Shown: positions 51,491 to 60,993, counted from the first letter of the stretch. The stretch: 64,000 bases of DNA from Bacteroidia bacterium (GCA_030426765.1 JAUHXV010000001.1:1-64000), one strand, 5' to 3'. Made by a program: numbers and translations. The notes: generated from the letters alone by a model not told the origin.

Positions 51491-52129
51491 ATTTTAGACG
51501 CAAGACGCAAGACGCAAGACCTGAGGCGTGGATCTCCTGCGCTAAAGCTACGGCGATTGAAAGGGCATGGTGCGGAGAGCGTGGAGCGAAGGGCGGAGAG
51601 CGAAGGGTGTGGAGCTATCTGTGTCTCGCATAACATTAGTGAATTTCGGATTTAGTTAAAGCCCTGAAAGGGCGCTTTTTTAGCGGCGGGGTTTAGCCCT
51701 AAGCATGGGATTTAGAGCATGGAGCAATTCTTAAATCCTTGAATTTGATTTTGCTTGCTTACACAACCCCGAACTAAAGCACGGGGCAAATTTTTAAAAG
51801 AAAAGATTTCTACTAAGATGGTCAAGCGCTGAAGCGCGACCAGAATTATCACCTCTCATTTTTTAATCGCTGCAGCTTTAACGAAGGTGCTTCTCACTCC
51901 TCGCCTCGGTCCTAAAGCACGGGGCAAATTTTTTAAAAGAAATGATTTGTACCAGGATGGTCATGCGCTGAAGCGCGACCTGAAGCTTCTAATTGCTCAG
52001 AAATACCTTTCAAAGCATTGAAAGGCTACCATTCATGGAATCTAAATTGCTTTGTGGCAAAAATCACCTATTAGTCGCCGTAGCTTCAGCGAAGGAGACC
52101 CTCACCAAATCACTCCATCACTCCCTCAC
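51491..52129. repeat. Repeat-rich spacer between the TonB receptor and dnaN
   Basis: Gene-free. It contains three tandem copies of GACGCAA (51498-51518), a terminator-like hairpin GCCC-TGAAA-GGGC with a T run (51658-51681), a 69-bp direct repeat at 51773-51841 and 51912-51980 (each ending in GCGCTGAAGCGCGACC, a hairpin), and an inverted pair: TCTCCTGCGCTAAAGCTACG (starting 51533) is the near complement of TCGCCGTAGCTTCAGCGAAG (starting 52075). A related segment lies near 51865. The spacer is flanked by, and full of, REP-like elements. Confidence 0.85.
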
Positions 52130-53239
52130 TCAATAAATAATGACTGGCATGATCAGCATCATGACCTCTTCGTTTTCAAACTGCTCGTCGGGATAGATGA
52201 GGACGGGTTTGCTTGGAACAGAAAGGGTCATGTGGATGTCTTCCTGGTGGAGCGCATTCAGGAGTTCGATAAAAAACCGGGCATTGAATGCGATATCCAT
52301 CGGCTCACCGTCATACTCGCAGCTCAGTTGTTCGCTGGCTTCGTTGGAGAAGTCGAGGTCTTTGGTGGTGATGGTAAGGCTGTTGTCCGCCAACCCGAAA
52401 AACACCTGGTTGGTCGTGCGATTGGCGAAGATGTTGATACGGCGCAACGCACCCAGGAGGTGTGTACGACTGACGTGTAATACGTTTTCATTATTCACCG
52501 GAATCACGGCATTGAAATCCGGATAGGCCTGATTGATCAGACGACAGATCACTTCGGTGTCTTCAAAGCGGAAGAACGCATGCGACTTGTTGTATTTGAG
52601 GTAGACATTGCCTTCACTAGGAGCGGCACCTTTGAGGAGTGCCAGCGCTTTTTTCGGCACAACAAAAGATCCGGTTTTTTCTGTGGAGGTGCCAAGCGCG
52701 TGGTAGCGCACGAGTTTATGACCGTCGCTGGCGACAAAACTGATCTTGTTGAAATCGACGACGACATTAACGCCGGTCATAGCAGGGCGCATCTCATCAG
52801 AAGTAGTGGCAAAGATGGTGGAAGAGATACCACTCAGCAGGTGTTCTGCCGGAAAGGCGATTTCTTCATCATCGGACGTAGGAAGCACAGGAAAATCATC
52901 CGGTGGATCGACGGCCATTTTATACATCCCGGTTTCGGTGGTCAGCACCAGCGAGCGTTGTTCGATATCCGCATCAAACGCGACCTCCTGATTGGGAAGT
53001 GCTTTGAGGGTTTCGAGGAGTATTTTGGCGGGAATTGCGACTGATCCGTTTTCACTGCTGTCGACTTCCAGGCGAGTCGAAATACTCGTTTCCAGATTGG
53101 TGGCGGTCAGCGTCATCACCCCTTTGTTGATATCTACGAGAAAATCCTCGGTGATCGCAAGCACGGGATTCGGATGGATGGCACCGGATACCACGTTGAG
53201 GTGTTTTAATAATTCGCCTGATGAGACTTTAAATTCCAT
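52130..53239 (-). CDS. dnaN: DNA polymerase III beta sliding clamp
   Basis: A 369-residue beta clamp that encircles DNA and keeps the polymerase attached. The start at 53239 is chosen over 53287 because MEFKVSSGELLKHLNVVSGAI is the usual N-terminus. Three topologically similar domains are visible (about 1-120, 125-245 and 250-369), with FDADIEQRSLVLTTETGMY, DGHKLVRYHAL (FSDGHRL-like) and the C-terminal VLIYPDEQFENEEVMMLIMPVIIY, which forms the peptide-binding groove for DnaE and other clients. It is not adjacent to dnaA or recF here. A -7 box lies at 53298-53305. Confidence 0.96.
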   Translation of the reverse strand: MEFKVSSGELLKHLNVVSGAIHPNPVLAITEDFLVDINKGVMTLTATNLETSISTRLEVDSSENGSVAIPAKILLETLKALPNQEVAFDADIEQRSLVLTTETGMYKMAVDPPDDFPVLPTSDDEEIAFPAEHLLSGISSTIFATTSDEMRPAMTGVNVVVDFNKISFVASDGHKLVRYHALGTSTEKTGSFVVPKKALALLKGAAPSEGNVYLKYNKSHAFFRFEDTEVICRLINQAYPDFNAVIPVNNENVLHVSRTHLLGALRRINIFANRTTNQVFFGLADNSLTITTKDLDFSNEASEQLSCEYDGEPMDIAFNARFFIELLNALHQEDIHMTLSVPSKPVLIYPDEQFENEEVMMLIMPVIIY

Positions 53240-53297
53240 GGGTTTGTTTCGTTTATAAAGCGAGTCTGATGAAAAAATCGCGGGCACCAGATTTCAG

Positions 53298-53305
53298 CAA
53301 AGTTA
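53298..53305 (-). promoter_or_regulatory. -7 promoter box for dnaN
   Basis: On the minus strand TAACTTTG matches TAnnTTTG, 59 bases before the chosen ATG at 53239. An ATG at 53287 lies too close to it to be favoured. Confidence 0.45.
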
Positions 53306-53404
53306 ATAGGACTAAGTCACATTCTTTACTTGTTTAGTGTATTCAGGCGTGAAATATGTCGTGCGATTCACAGCACAGTTGAGTAATCCGAATGTATTGT
53401 TCTT

Positions 53405-53412
53405 ACATTTGC
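53405..53412 (+). promoter_or_regulatory. -7 promoter box at the start of the M16-like gene
   Basis: TACATTTG matches TAnnTTTG, with a possible TTG at 53379-53381 as -33. It ends only four bases before the ATG at 53417, so transcription would begin at or next to the start codon, giving an mRNA with no leader, or translation begins at a later ATG (23rd codon). Confidence 0.5.
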
Positions 53413-53416
53413 GTCC

Positions 53417-54691
53417 ATGGCCCATCCCGGTGATGCACCGAACATTCAAGCAATCAGGGAATTAGACCTTCCGCCCTATACAATGATGACCTTGCCCAAT
53501 GGCATGGAGTTGTTTATGGTCAAAGGAGGTGCCGAGCCGGTTTTGAAAATGGAAATCGTCTTCCGCGCAGGCGCTACCTACGAGAAAAAACCCATCGCGG
53601 CCGAAGTGATGGCAGGACTGCTTTCTGAAGGCACGGAACAACTCAGTTCGGTAGATCTGGCGGAGAAAATCGAATCGCTGGGCGCGACGATGTTTACCCG
53701 CGGTGGAGTAGACACTGTACGCATCAGGCTCCTGACGCTGACGCGCTATTTTCCGGAACTCATCGATGTGATTACAGAGGTGATTGAGCATCCTGGGTTT
53801 GATCCGGCTGAACTGGAGGTGTTTACAGAAAATAAAATCGAGCGTCTCAAAATCGATTTAAAGAAAAACGAAGTCCTCGCGTACCGCCATCTGACGGAGG
53901 CTATTTTTGGAAAAGGGCATCCGTACGGCCGAAATACCGATCCGGAAGATTACGAAGCGATCCGTGTGGAGGATATCCGTGAGCACCATAAAGAGCATAT
54001 ACTTCCGGAGAATGGGATGATCTTCATTTCAGGATCTTTTGGAGAAAAAGAAATCGAGCTGATACGCCAAACCATTGGTAGCTGGAAGTCGAATCATACA
54101 AATGGAAGGGCAGAAAAGCCGACGCTTCCGGAGAATTCCACTACCGGTTATTTTGAATACGACGGTCCGCAAAGCCACCAGGCGGCGATACGCATCGGAC
54201 GAAGGTTGTTTCATCAGTCACATCCGGATTTTCCGGCGCTGTATGTCCTGAATACAATCCTGGGCGGATATTTTGGCAGCCGCCTGATGATGGAGATTCG
54301 GGAAAACCAGGGATTGACCTATGGGATTTATTCGAGTGTAGACTCGTTTGCTTCAGATGGGTGCTTCTATATCAGTACAGAGGCGGCTACGGAAAACACA
54401 GGGCGTGTGATTGATGCGATCAAAACGGAAATGCAGCGCCTGCAGACCGAACTGATCCCGGACAATGAGCTCAGTATGGCGAGAAACTACCTGATGGGCC
54501 ATCTGATGACCCAGATTGACGGGCCTTTTGCCACGATGGATCTCATCAAGTCTTTTAAAATAGAAGGACTGGAAGACAGCCTTTTTGCCAAAACGATTGA
54601 AACCATCCAGCAAATCACGCCTCAGGCGCTCAGAGCACTCGCGCAGGAGTACCTGGACCTCGAAAAATGGGTCATAATCGTCGTAAAATAG
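53417..54691 (+). CDS. M16-family (insulinase-like) protein without the zinc-binding motif
   Basis: A 424-residue cytoplasmic protein with the M16 fold: an N-terminal half (about 22-210) and C-terminal half (about 225-424, including GGYFGSRLMMEIRENQGLTYGIYSSVDSF, the usual RE.qGLaY motif). The position where active members have HxxEH (FLEHM..KGT) reads AEVMAGLLSEGT, lacking both histidines. It is therefore probably the non-catalytic partner of a heterodimer, like the alpha subunit of mitochondrial or bacterial processing peptidases, yet no active M16 gene is nearby. The exact start may be the ATG at codon 23. Confidence 0.85.
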   Translation: MAHPGDAPNIQAIRELDLPPYTMMTLPNGMELFMVKGGAEPVLKMEIVFRAGATYEKKPIAAEVMAGLLSEGTEQLSSVDLAEKIESLGATMFTRGGVDTVRIRLLTLTRYFPELIDVITEVIEHPGFDPAELEVFTENKIERLKIDLKKNEVLAYRHLTEAIFGKGHPYGRNTDPEDYEAIRVEDIREHHKEHILPENGMIFISGSFGEKEIELIRQTIGSWKSNHTNGRAEKPTLPENSTTGYFEYDGPQSHQAAIRIGRRLFHQSHPDFPALYVLNTILGGYFGSRLMMEIRENQGLTYGIYSSVDSFASDGCFYISTEAATENTGRVIDAIKTEMQRLQTELIPDNELSMARNYLMGHLMTQIDGPFATMDLIKSFKIEGLEDSLFAKTIETIQQITPQALRALAQEYLDLEKWVIIVVK

Positions 54692-54886
54692 GGTGCCGGA
54701 CATCCCGAAACAGGCAATAAACGCCCAAAATTCCTTTTATTTTGGAAAAAGCAGTTTCTTTGTATCCCTTCTGGAAACGGGATGGCGTCGACCCCTGAAC
54801 ATATACGGCCTCCGAAAGCGCAGAAGGAACGGTAAAATTCATTTGCATAAGCAAGAAAGGCTTCTATAGCCAACACAGATAGGGTC

Positions 54887-55918
54887 ATGAAATTATTCAG
54901 TCTTTTTGTTCAGGAAATTGCCATTGATCTGGGGACAGCCAATACGCTGATTATCCAGGATGGGAATATCGTGATTGATGAGCCATCCATTATCGCTATC
55001 GATATTCGGACCGGTCAGACCATTGCTGTGGGCACGCGTGCCATGCAGATGCACGAAAAGACGCACCAGTTTATCAAGACCATCCGTCCGCTTAAAGACG
55101 GCGTGATCGCGGACTTCCAGGGTGCAGAAAATATGATCGAGGGGATGATCAATATGATCGGCACCAAACGCCGGTTTTTCACGCACCTCAAGATGGTCGT
55201 GTGCATCCCAAGCGGTATCACAGAAGTAGAGAAAAGAGCGGTCTTTGATTCCGCCGATCACGTGGATTCCAAAGAGACCTTTTTGATTTTTGAACCAATG
55301 GCCGCGGCACTGGGTATCGGATTGGATGTCGAAGAGCCGGTGGGCAATATGATCATCGATATCGGTGGTGGAACGACGGAGATTGCCGTGATCGCGCTTT
55401 CAGGTATTGTGACGGATCAGAGTATTCGCACCGCGGGGGATGAGTTTACACAAAACATCGTGGATTACCTTAAGCGCAACCACAATGTGCTGATCGGTGA
55501 GCGTACGGCTGAGCAGATTAAGATCAATGTTGGCTCCGCACTCAAGCAGTTGGACAACCCACCGGAAGACTTTGCGGTCAACGGACGCGACCTGATCACC
55601 GGGATTCCGCGGCAGATCATCATCAACTACGCGGAGGTCGCCGAAGCGTTGGATGAATCCATCAATACGATCGAAGAGTCTATTCTGAAAGCACTGGAAA
55701 ACACACCACCGGAATTGGCGTCTGATATTTACAAGACAGGTCTTTATCTAACCGGAGGAGGTGCACTCCTCAGAGGACTCGACAAACGAATTTCAAGAAT
55801 CACAAAACTTCCGGTGCACGTGGCTGACGAACCCCTGCGTGCTGTAGTGCGAGGCACAGGCATCGCATTAAAAAACACAGATCGCTTTTCGTTCCTGATC
55901 GATCGAAAACGCGTGTAA
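54887..55918 (+). CDS. mreB: Rod-shape actin homologue MreB
   Basis: A 343-residue actin-family ATPase that forms filaments under the membrane and guides lateral cell-wall synthesis. Phosphate-binding loops: IAIDLGTANTLI (residues 12-23), IDIGGGTTEIAVIAL and TGGGALLRGLDKRI. Near the C-terminus is the usual VADEPLRAVVRGTG. First gene of the mreB-mreC-mreD-mrdA group, with 51 bases to mreC. A rod or elongated cell shape is implied. Confidence 0.97.
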   Translation: MKLFSLFVQEIAIDLGTANTLIIQDGNIVIDEPSIIAIDIRTGQTIAVGTRAMQMHEKTHQFIKTIRPLKDGVIADFQGAENMIEGMINMIGTKRRFFTHLKMVVCIPSGITEVEKRAVFDSADHVDSKETFLIFEPMAAALGIGLDVEEPVGNMIIDIGGGTTEIAVIALSGIVTDQSIRTAGDEFTQNIVDYLKRNHNVLIGERTAEQIKINVGSALKQLDNPPEDFAVNGRDLITGIPRQIIINYAEVAEALDESINTIEESILKALENTPPELASDIYKTGLYLTGGGALLRGLDKRISRITKLPVHVADEPLRAVVRGTGIALKNTDRFSFLIDRKRV

Positions 55919-55969
55919 GTGCTACCGGCGCGGAAAGTCTTTGCTTAGCCATATCTTCACCCTGGTACA

Positions 55970-56782
55970 ATGAACAACCTTCTTCAGTTTGTCATCAGGT
56001 ATTCCGCCTTTTTACTTTTCCTGCTTCTGGAAATGGCGGCACTCGTGTTGGTCATCCGGTACAATGAAAATCAAAAATCGATTTTTCTTAACTCGACATC
56101 CATTCTGTCCGGCAAGCTGTACGAAATGACAGAGGACGCAATTCACTACAACCGACTTCAGGTCACAGTGGATAGCTTCGCTTCGGAAACCGCATTACTG
56201 AAGGAAAAGATATTCAACCTTGAACGCAGTTTACAGAAAGTATCACCTGCAGAAAAACCACTCGACAGTTGTATCCTGGAATCCTTCAAAGTAATTGAAG
56301 CCCGCGTGATCAGCAACACGGTCAATCAGCGGAATAATCATTTTACAATTGATCGCGGAAAAGCAGATGGTGTGCGGAAAGGAATGGGCGTCATCAGTCC
56401 GCATGGTGTAGCCGGCATCATTGATCAGTCCGGAGAAAAGTATGCACGCGCGATTTCTGTTCTGCATAGTGCCGCACGTATCAGTGCTTCGATCAAGCGC
56501 AACGAATATTTTGGGTCGTTGCTCTGGAAAGAAATTAATCCCGGGTATATGATCCTGGAAGACATCCCCAAGCAGGCCGATATTTTTGAAGGCGACTCCA
56601 TAGTAACAAGCGGCTATTCTTTTATTTTTCCAAAAGGGATTTTTATCGGTACGGTCGAACGCTTCTGGACGGAGGGAGGAAGCAACTATTATACAGTAGA
56701 AGTAAAACTACACGAAGACATTGCCCGTCTGGATCAGGTATATGTCATTGACTCGATCGAAAAAGACAGCTTGCCCCAATGA
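55970..56782 (+). CDS. mreC: Rod-shape protein MreC
   Basis: A 270-residue bitopic protein: an N-terminal membrane helix (residues 8-32), a coiled coil (about 60-90, LLKEKIFNLERSLQKV) and a periplasmic double beta barrel (about 105-265, including VIEARVISNTVNQRNNHFTIDRGKADGVRKGMGVISPHGVAGII). MreC links MreB filaments to PBP2 and activates it. It overlaps mreD by 4 bases (ATGA), so the two are coupled. Confidence 0.95.
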   Translation: MNNLLQFVIRYSAFLLFLLLEMAALVLVIRYNENQKSIFLNSTSILSGKLYEMTEDAIHYNRLQVTVDSFASETALLKEKIFNLERSLQKVSPAEKPLDSCILESFKVIEARVISNTVNQRNNHFTIDRGKADGVRKGMGVISPHGVAGIIDQSGEKYARAISVLHSAARISASIKRNEYFGSLLWKEINPGYMILEDIPKQADIFEGDSIVTSGYSFIFPKGIFIGTVERFWTEGGSNYYTVEVKLHEDIARLDQVYVIDSIEKDSLPQ

Positions 56783-57303
56783 GTAGTGTGATCCTCAGAC
56801 ATACCATCCGCGCGATCATATTGATACTTATACAAGTATTGATTTTGAAGCGCATTGGACTGGGTACGTCATGGATTGCACTGAATACAGATATTTTCAT
56901 TTATCCGCTCATTATTTTCATGTTGCCCTTCCGGGCATTCAGGCACTACGTGATTTTGATTGGCTTTTGTGTCGGCCTGATGATCGATATGTTTTATGAC
57001 ACGATTGGTGTACATGCATTTGCACTTACGGCCACAGCGTATGCGCGTGGGATCATGTTGTCCTACCTCGAACCTCGTGGAGGCTATCAGTTGTCGATGA
57101 ATCCGACGATTCGTTCATTAGGTCTCAACTGGGTCCTGACATTTACGGCACTATCAATGGTCATTCATTCGTTTCTGTATTATACGGCGGAGATATTCAC
57201 CTTTGTGTATATCGGAAAAATCCTGATCAAAACTGTGATGACGACCACCCTTTCGCTGGCTGTGATCATGGGCTATCACTACTTATTTAATCCGAGGTCC
57301 TGA
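56779..57303 (+). CDS. mreD: Rod-shape membrane protein MreD
   Basis: A 174-residue integral membrane protein with five to six hydrophobic segments. The sequence is weakly conserved in the family, and the call rests on size, topology and its place between mreC (4-base overlap) and mrdA (one-base overlap at 57303). GLMIDMFYDTIGVHAFALTATAYARG matches the conserved G(L)xxDxxxxxxGxxA core of MreD. Confidence 0.93.
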   Translation: MSSVILRHTIRAIILILIQVLILKRIGLGTSWIALNTDIFIYPLIIFMLPFRAFRHYVILIGFCVGLMIDMFYDTIGVHAFALTATAYARGIMLSYLEPRGGYQLSMNPTIRSLGLNWVLTFTALSMVIHSFLYYTAEIFTFVYIGKILIKTVMTTTLSLAVIMGYHYLFNPRS

Positions 57304-59162
57304 TGAAAGGGGAACGAATGACCGGTCGAACGATATGGATACAACGCGTCATTGTACTGACAGCGCTGGTTCTCATTTTTCAGACGGGTTGGTTGCAGCT
57401 GGTGGATCCCACCTACGGACAACGGGCGGATCGAACTACGCTTGTCAGACGCACGCTACATCCGAGTCGGGGTCTTATAAAAGATCGCACTGGCCATCTC
57501 CTGGTACACAATATTCCGGTCTATGATCTGAAGGTGGTATACAACCAGGTACCCGCAGATATTGATACCGGTTTTTTTTGCAAACTGCTTGAAATTGATA
57601 AAGCGGCATTTGTCAAACGGATGGAAAAAAACTGGAAGTCACAGCGTTATTCCAAGTCGATTCCATTTGTCTTTATGGATCATATTCCGGCTAAAAAATT
57701 TCAGTACATCCAGGAATATCTTCATCTCTTTCCGGGTTTTTTCGGAGAGTTGAGAAATGCACGAGGGTATTTTGAAAGCCATAGTGCGCATACCCTTGGC
57801 TATATGTCTGAGGTGGATCAGAAGCGCATTGATGAGTCAGAAGGAGTTTATGCGCTCGGAGATTATTGTGGCTCCACCGGTGCAGAGAGTTTTTATGAAC
57901 CCAGCTTGAGAGGCGCCAAAGGAGCGGCATATATTCTCAAAGACAACCTGGGACGGGAAATCGAAAGCCTGGATCATGGTCGTCACGATTCTCTGGCGAT
58001 ATCCGGCGACAATCTGATTCTTTCACTGGATCATGTGCTACAGGCGTATGGTCAGCAGCTCCTCCAGAACAAAAGAGGGAGCATTGTCGCGATCGAACCG
58101 TCTTCCGGAGAAATTCTGGCGATGATTAGTTCGCCGGGCTATGATCCAAACGAACTCTCCATTTCGCGACACCGCGGAACGATTTTTAACGAACTACTTG
58201 CGGACACCCTCAATCCGCTTTTTGATCGTTCGGTCATGGCAATGTATCCACCGGGATCGATTTTTAAGCCACTGCTTGCCCTTGTGGCGATGCAGCAGGG
58301 GCTGCTGGATCCTAACAGGACCATTTATTGTCAGGGGGCGTATTACTCTGGAGGATTGCGACGTGGATGCCATCCGCATGCAACCACGCGAAATGTGGCT
58401 GCGGCCATCCAACATTCGTGCAACACGTATTTTTTTACCGTGTATAAGGAAGTTATAGATCAGGGGGGATACACGCATCCTGAGGTTGGTTTGACAAAGC
58501 TTAACGAGCTCATGTCGGAGTTTGGGCTAGGGCATAAGATCAGTGTAGATGTCTATGGAGAGAAAGCAGGAAACCTGCCTGGTCCGGAATATTTTGACAA
58601 ATTGTATCCCGCCAAAGACGGAAAGTGGAGATCGCCGTTTATCCTTTCGATGGGTATAGGTCAGGGCGAATTACAACTCACCACGCTCCAAATGGCGCAT
58701 GCGGCAGCGATCATCGCCAATGAAGGGACATATACTGATCCGCACCTGTTGGTCGGCAGAGAACCACAGGATAGCGCGTTTCGAAAAGAATATTATCCAC
58801 GGCAGCGCGTGTCTGTCGACTACCGTTTTTTTGAACCAGTCATCGAGGGTATGAGTCGGGCTGTTCGGGCCGGGACGGCGACACAGGCGTATATTCCGGA
58901 TATTGAGGTGTGTGGAAAAACGGGAACATCAGAAAACTCGCAGGGGAAGGACCACTCGGTGTTTTTTGGATTTGCCCCTCGTCATCAGCCGCGCATTGCC
59001 ATCGCCGTTTATATTGAAAATGCGGGATGGGGAGGAAGTGTGGCGACCCCAATCGCCGGGCTGATGATCGAAAAATATTTGCGCGGAGAAATCAGCGAAC
59101 CCCGTCAGCGCATTGAAGCGCGTATGCTGGAAGCGGACCTCATCCACGATCCGCAGAGCTGA
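57303..59162 (+). CDS. mrdA: Penicillin-binding protein 2 (cell elongation transpeptidase)
   Basis: A 619-residue class B penicillin-binding protein: an N-terminal anchor (residues 14-31), a dimerisation/pedestal domain (about 45-240, with RGLIKDRTGHLLVHN) and a transpeptidase domain (about 245-600). Catalytic motifs: GSIFK (Ser319, Lys322), SCN in QHSCNTYF and KTGTSEN. It crosslinks lateral peptidoglycan together with RodA. rodA usually follows in this family of operons but is not found here; folA follows. ATG overlaps the mreD stop by one base. Confidence 0.95.
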   Translation: MKGERMTGRTIWIQRVIVLTALVLIFQTGWLQLVDPTYGQRADRTTLVRRTLHPSRGLIKDRTGHLLVHNIPVYDLKVVYNQVPADIDTGFFCKLLEIDKAAFVKRMEKNWKSQRYSKSIPFVFMDHIPAKKFQYIQEYLHLFPGFFGELRNARGYFESHSAHTLGYMSEVDQKRIDESEGVYALGDYCGSTGAESFYEPSLRGAKGAAYILKDNLGREIESLDHGRHDSLAISGDNLILSLDHVLQAYGQQLLQNKRGSIVAIEPSSGEILAMISSPGYDPNELSISRHRGTIFNELLADTLNPLFDRSVMAMYPPGSIFKPLLALVAMQQGLLDPNRTIYCQGAYYSGGLRRGCHPHATTRNVAAAIQHSCNTYFFTVYKEVIDQGGYTHPEVGLTKLNELMSEFGLGHKISVDVYGEKAGNLPGPEYFDKLYPAKDGKWRSPFILSMGIGQGELQLTTLQMAHAAAIIANEGTYTDPHLLVGREPQDSAFRKEYYPRQRVSVDYRFFEPVIEGMSRAVRAGTATQAYIPDIEVCGKTGTSENSQGKDHSVFFGFAPRHQPRIAIAVYIENAGWGGSVATPIAGLMIEKYLRGEISEPRQRIEARMLEADLIHDPQS

Positions 59163-59221
59163 TCAGCCATTAGGAATAGTCTTCACTTTCGTTTATGCAG
59201 AATTGAATAGCTTAGCTGCCT

Positions 59222-59719
59222 ATGATCATTAGTGCCATCGCTGCCATGAGCAGCAATCGTGTGATAGGAGCGGACGGAGATCTTCCGTTTCGTCAGTCGA
59301 GGGATATGAAGTTTTTCAAATCCACCACGATGGGGCATCATGTCATCATGGGACGAAGCAATTTTGCCTCTATGAATTATCGACCGCTGAAAGGAAGAGT
59401 CAATATCGTCCTGACGCGAAATCCGTTTTTTATTACCTCTTCCGCACTGGTGATGCACTCGATCGAAGAAGCGCTGGCGTATGCACGGGAAGAGGGAGAA
59501 GAAGAGGCATTTATCATCGGTGGTGGAGAGATTTATAAACAATCTTTGCCCCTTTTAGATAAAATTTACCTTACAGAGGTAATATGTGACATATCCGGAG
59601 ACACTTATTTTCCGGAGCTCGACATGAATGAATGGACATTGGCTTCATCAGAATCGCACGAAGCTGATGAAAGGAATGAATTCCCCATGCGTTTTGATGT
59701 CTTCCTCCGCAAGGAGTAA
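59222..59719 (+). CDS. folA: Dihydrofolate reductase
   Basis: A 165-residue NADPH-dependent enzyme that makes tetrahydrofolate. IISAIAAMSSNRVIGADGDLPF (N-terminal strand and active-site loop), DMKFFKSTTMGHHVIMGRSNFASM (the NADPH-binding R/T region) and FIIGGGEIYKQSLPLLDKIYLTEV (C-terminal GG motif) are intact; the active-site acid is the Asp of GADGDLPF or nearby. Its stop overlaps the start of the next gene by one base. It lies 59 bases after mrdA. thyA, a common neighbour, is absent. Confidence 0.95.
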   Translation: MIISAIAAMSSNRVIGADGDLPFRQSRDMKFFKSTTMGHHVIMGRSNFASMNYRPLKGRVNIVLTRNPFFITSSALVMHSIEEALAYAREEGEEEAFIIGGGEIYKQSLPLLDKIYLTEVICDISGDTYFPELDMNEWTLASSESHEADERNEFPMRFDVFLRKE

Positions 59720-60993
59720 TGGAAGAACATTTATTACACTTTATCTGGCATAGAAAACTTTTTGATCACTCGCATCTGGTGACCACCACCGGGGCTATGG
59801 TGGATATTCAACACACCGGATTTGCCAATCAACACCAGGGGCCTGATTTTTTGCAGGCGCGTGTTTCCATCGACGGTCAGCTTTGGGCCGGGCATGTGGA
59901 AATACATGTTAGAAGTTCGGCATGGTACCTGCACATGCACGACAAGGACGCGCACTACAAAAATGTCATCCTGCATGTCGTCTGGCAGGAAGATCAGCCG
60001 GTCTATACGCCGGACGGAGGGTTGATACCCTGCCTCGAACTGGCAGAACGGGTGGATACAGCACTCCTCGACAGATATCGAAAGCTCATGTCCAACGAAG
60101 AATGGGTGCCTTGTGCACCTGCTCTGGCAGACGTGACACCGGTGCTTCGCACTTCGTGGTTGTCACGTATGATGGTCGAACGAATAGAAGAAAAATCAGA
60201 AACGGTACATCGCATTCGGGAAAAGTACAAGGGGGATTGGGAGCAAACATTCTATGTGTTACTGGCGCGTCAACTGGCGGCGCCGGTCAATAGTGACGCG
60301 ATGGAGGATTTGTGTAGTCTGGTCCCGTTGACCTTACTACGCAAACATAAAAACAGGCCTGATCAGATCGAAGCTATGTTGTTTGGTGCGGCGGGTTTGA
60401 TCGCGCGGGAAATTCATGATCCGTATATTGAAAAACTCAGGGATGAATTTTCCTTTCTGCGCAGGAAATACAACCTTCGATCGCTTGAGGCATTGCGTTG
60501 GAAGTTTTTACGCATGCGTCCGCCGTCCTTTCCGACCATTCGCATTGCTCAATTATCAAAAATTATTTCGGAGTCCGACGGTTTTGTTTCCCTGGTCGAA
60601 CACCTCCACAAGGGCGATGACTGGATAGCGCTTTTCAGAGTGGTACCCGAGCATGCTTTCTGGGAGGATCACTATCACTTTACGGCGGCTTCATCGCATC
60701 ACGCAAAGCGAGTTGGAAAAAGTACTGCCATCGGTTTAGTGATCAATGTCGTAGCTCCGCTGATGTTTGAATACGGCAAGCACCAGGGAAAACCAGGTTT
60801 GAAAGAGACAGCTTTGTCCTTGCTGGAAGGCTTTCCTCCCGAAAAAAACGCAATACTAACCGGGTGGGAAAAGAGTGGGTGGAAGGCTGAAAATGCAGGA
60901 CAGTCTCAAGCATTAATCCAATTGAAAAAGAGGTATTGCAACCACCGTAAATGTCTTCATTGTGCCATCGGGTTGCAGGTCATCAGGGAATAA
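59719..60993 (+). CDS. DUF2851 family protein
   Basis: A 424-residue protein common in Bacteroidota but without known function. The N-terminal part MEEHLLHFIWHRKLFD, GFANQHQGPDFLQARVSIDG, WAGHVEIHVRSSAWYLHMHDKDAHYKNVILHVVW is the conserved signature, rich in histidines that could bind metal. The C-terminal end CNHRKCLHCAIGLQVI has a cysteine cluster (CxxxxCxxC) that could bind zinc or iron. It is coupled to folA by a one-base overlap (TAATG). The spacing at 60994-61224 to the next gene shows no gene. Confidence 0.88.
   Translation: MEEHLLHFIWHRKLFDHSHLVTTTGAMVDIQHTGFANQHQGPDFLQARVSIDGQLWAGHVEIHVRSSAWYLHMHDKDAHYKNVILHVVWQEDQPVYTPDGGLIPCLELAERVDTALLDRYRKLMSNEEWVPCAPALADVTPVLRTSWLSRMMVERIEEKSETVHRIREKYKGDWEQTFYVLLARQLAAPVNSDAMEDLCSLVPLTLLRKHKNRPDQIEAMLFGAAGLIAREIHDPYIEKLRDEFSFLRRKYNLRSLEALRWKFLRMRPPSFPTIRIAQLSKIISESDGFVSLVEHLHKGDDWIALFRVVPEHAFWEDHYHFTAASSHHAKRVGKSTAIGLVINVVAPLMFEYGKHQGKPGLKETALSLLEGFPPEKNAILTGWEKSGWKAENAGQSQALIQLKKRYCNHRKCLHCAIGLQVIRE

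Noticed and set aside
52130-53239. dnaN as a direct marker of the origin
   Set aside because: dnaN lies 50 kb from the DnaA boxes without dnaA or recF beside it, so it does not by itself support an origin at this spot.
55255-55275. Third parS-like CACGTG site
   Set aside because: TCACGTGGA lies inside mreB and lacks the palindromic flanks; the same holds for CACGTG near 55819 and 2861.
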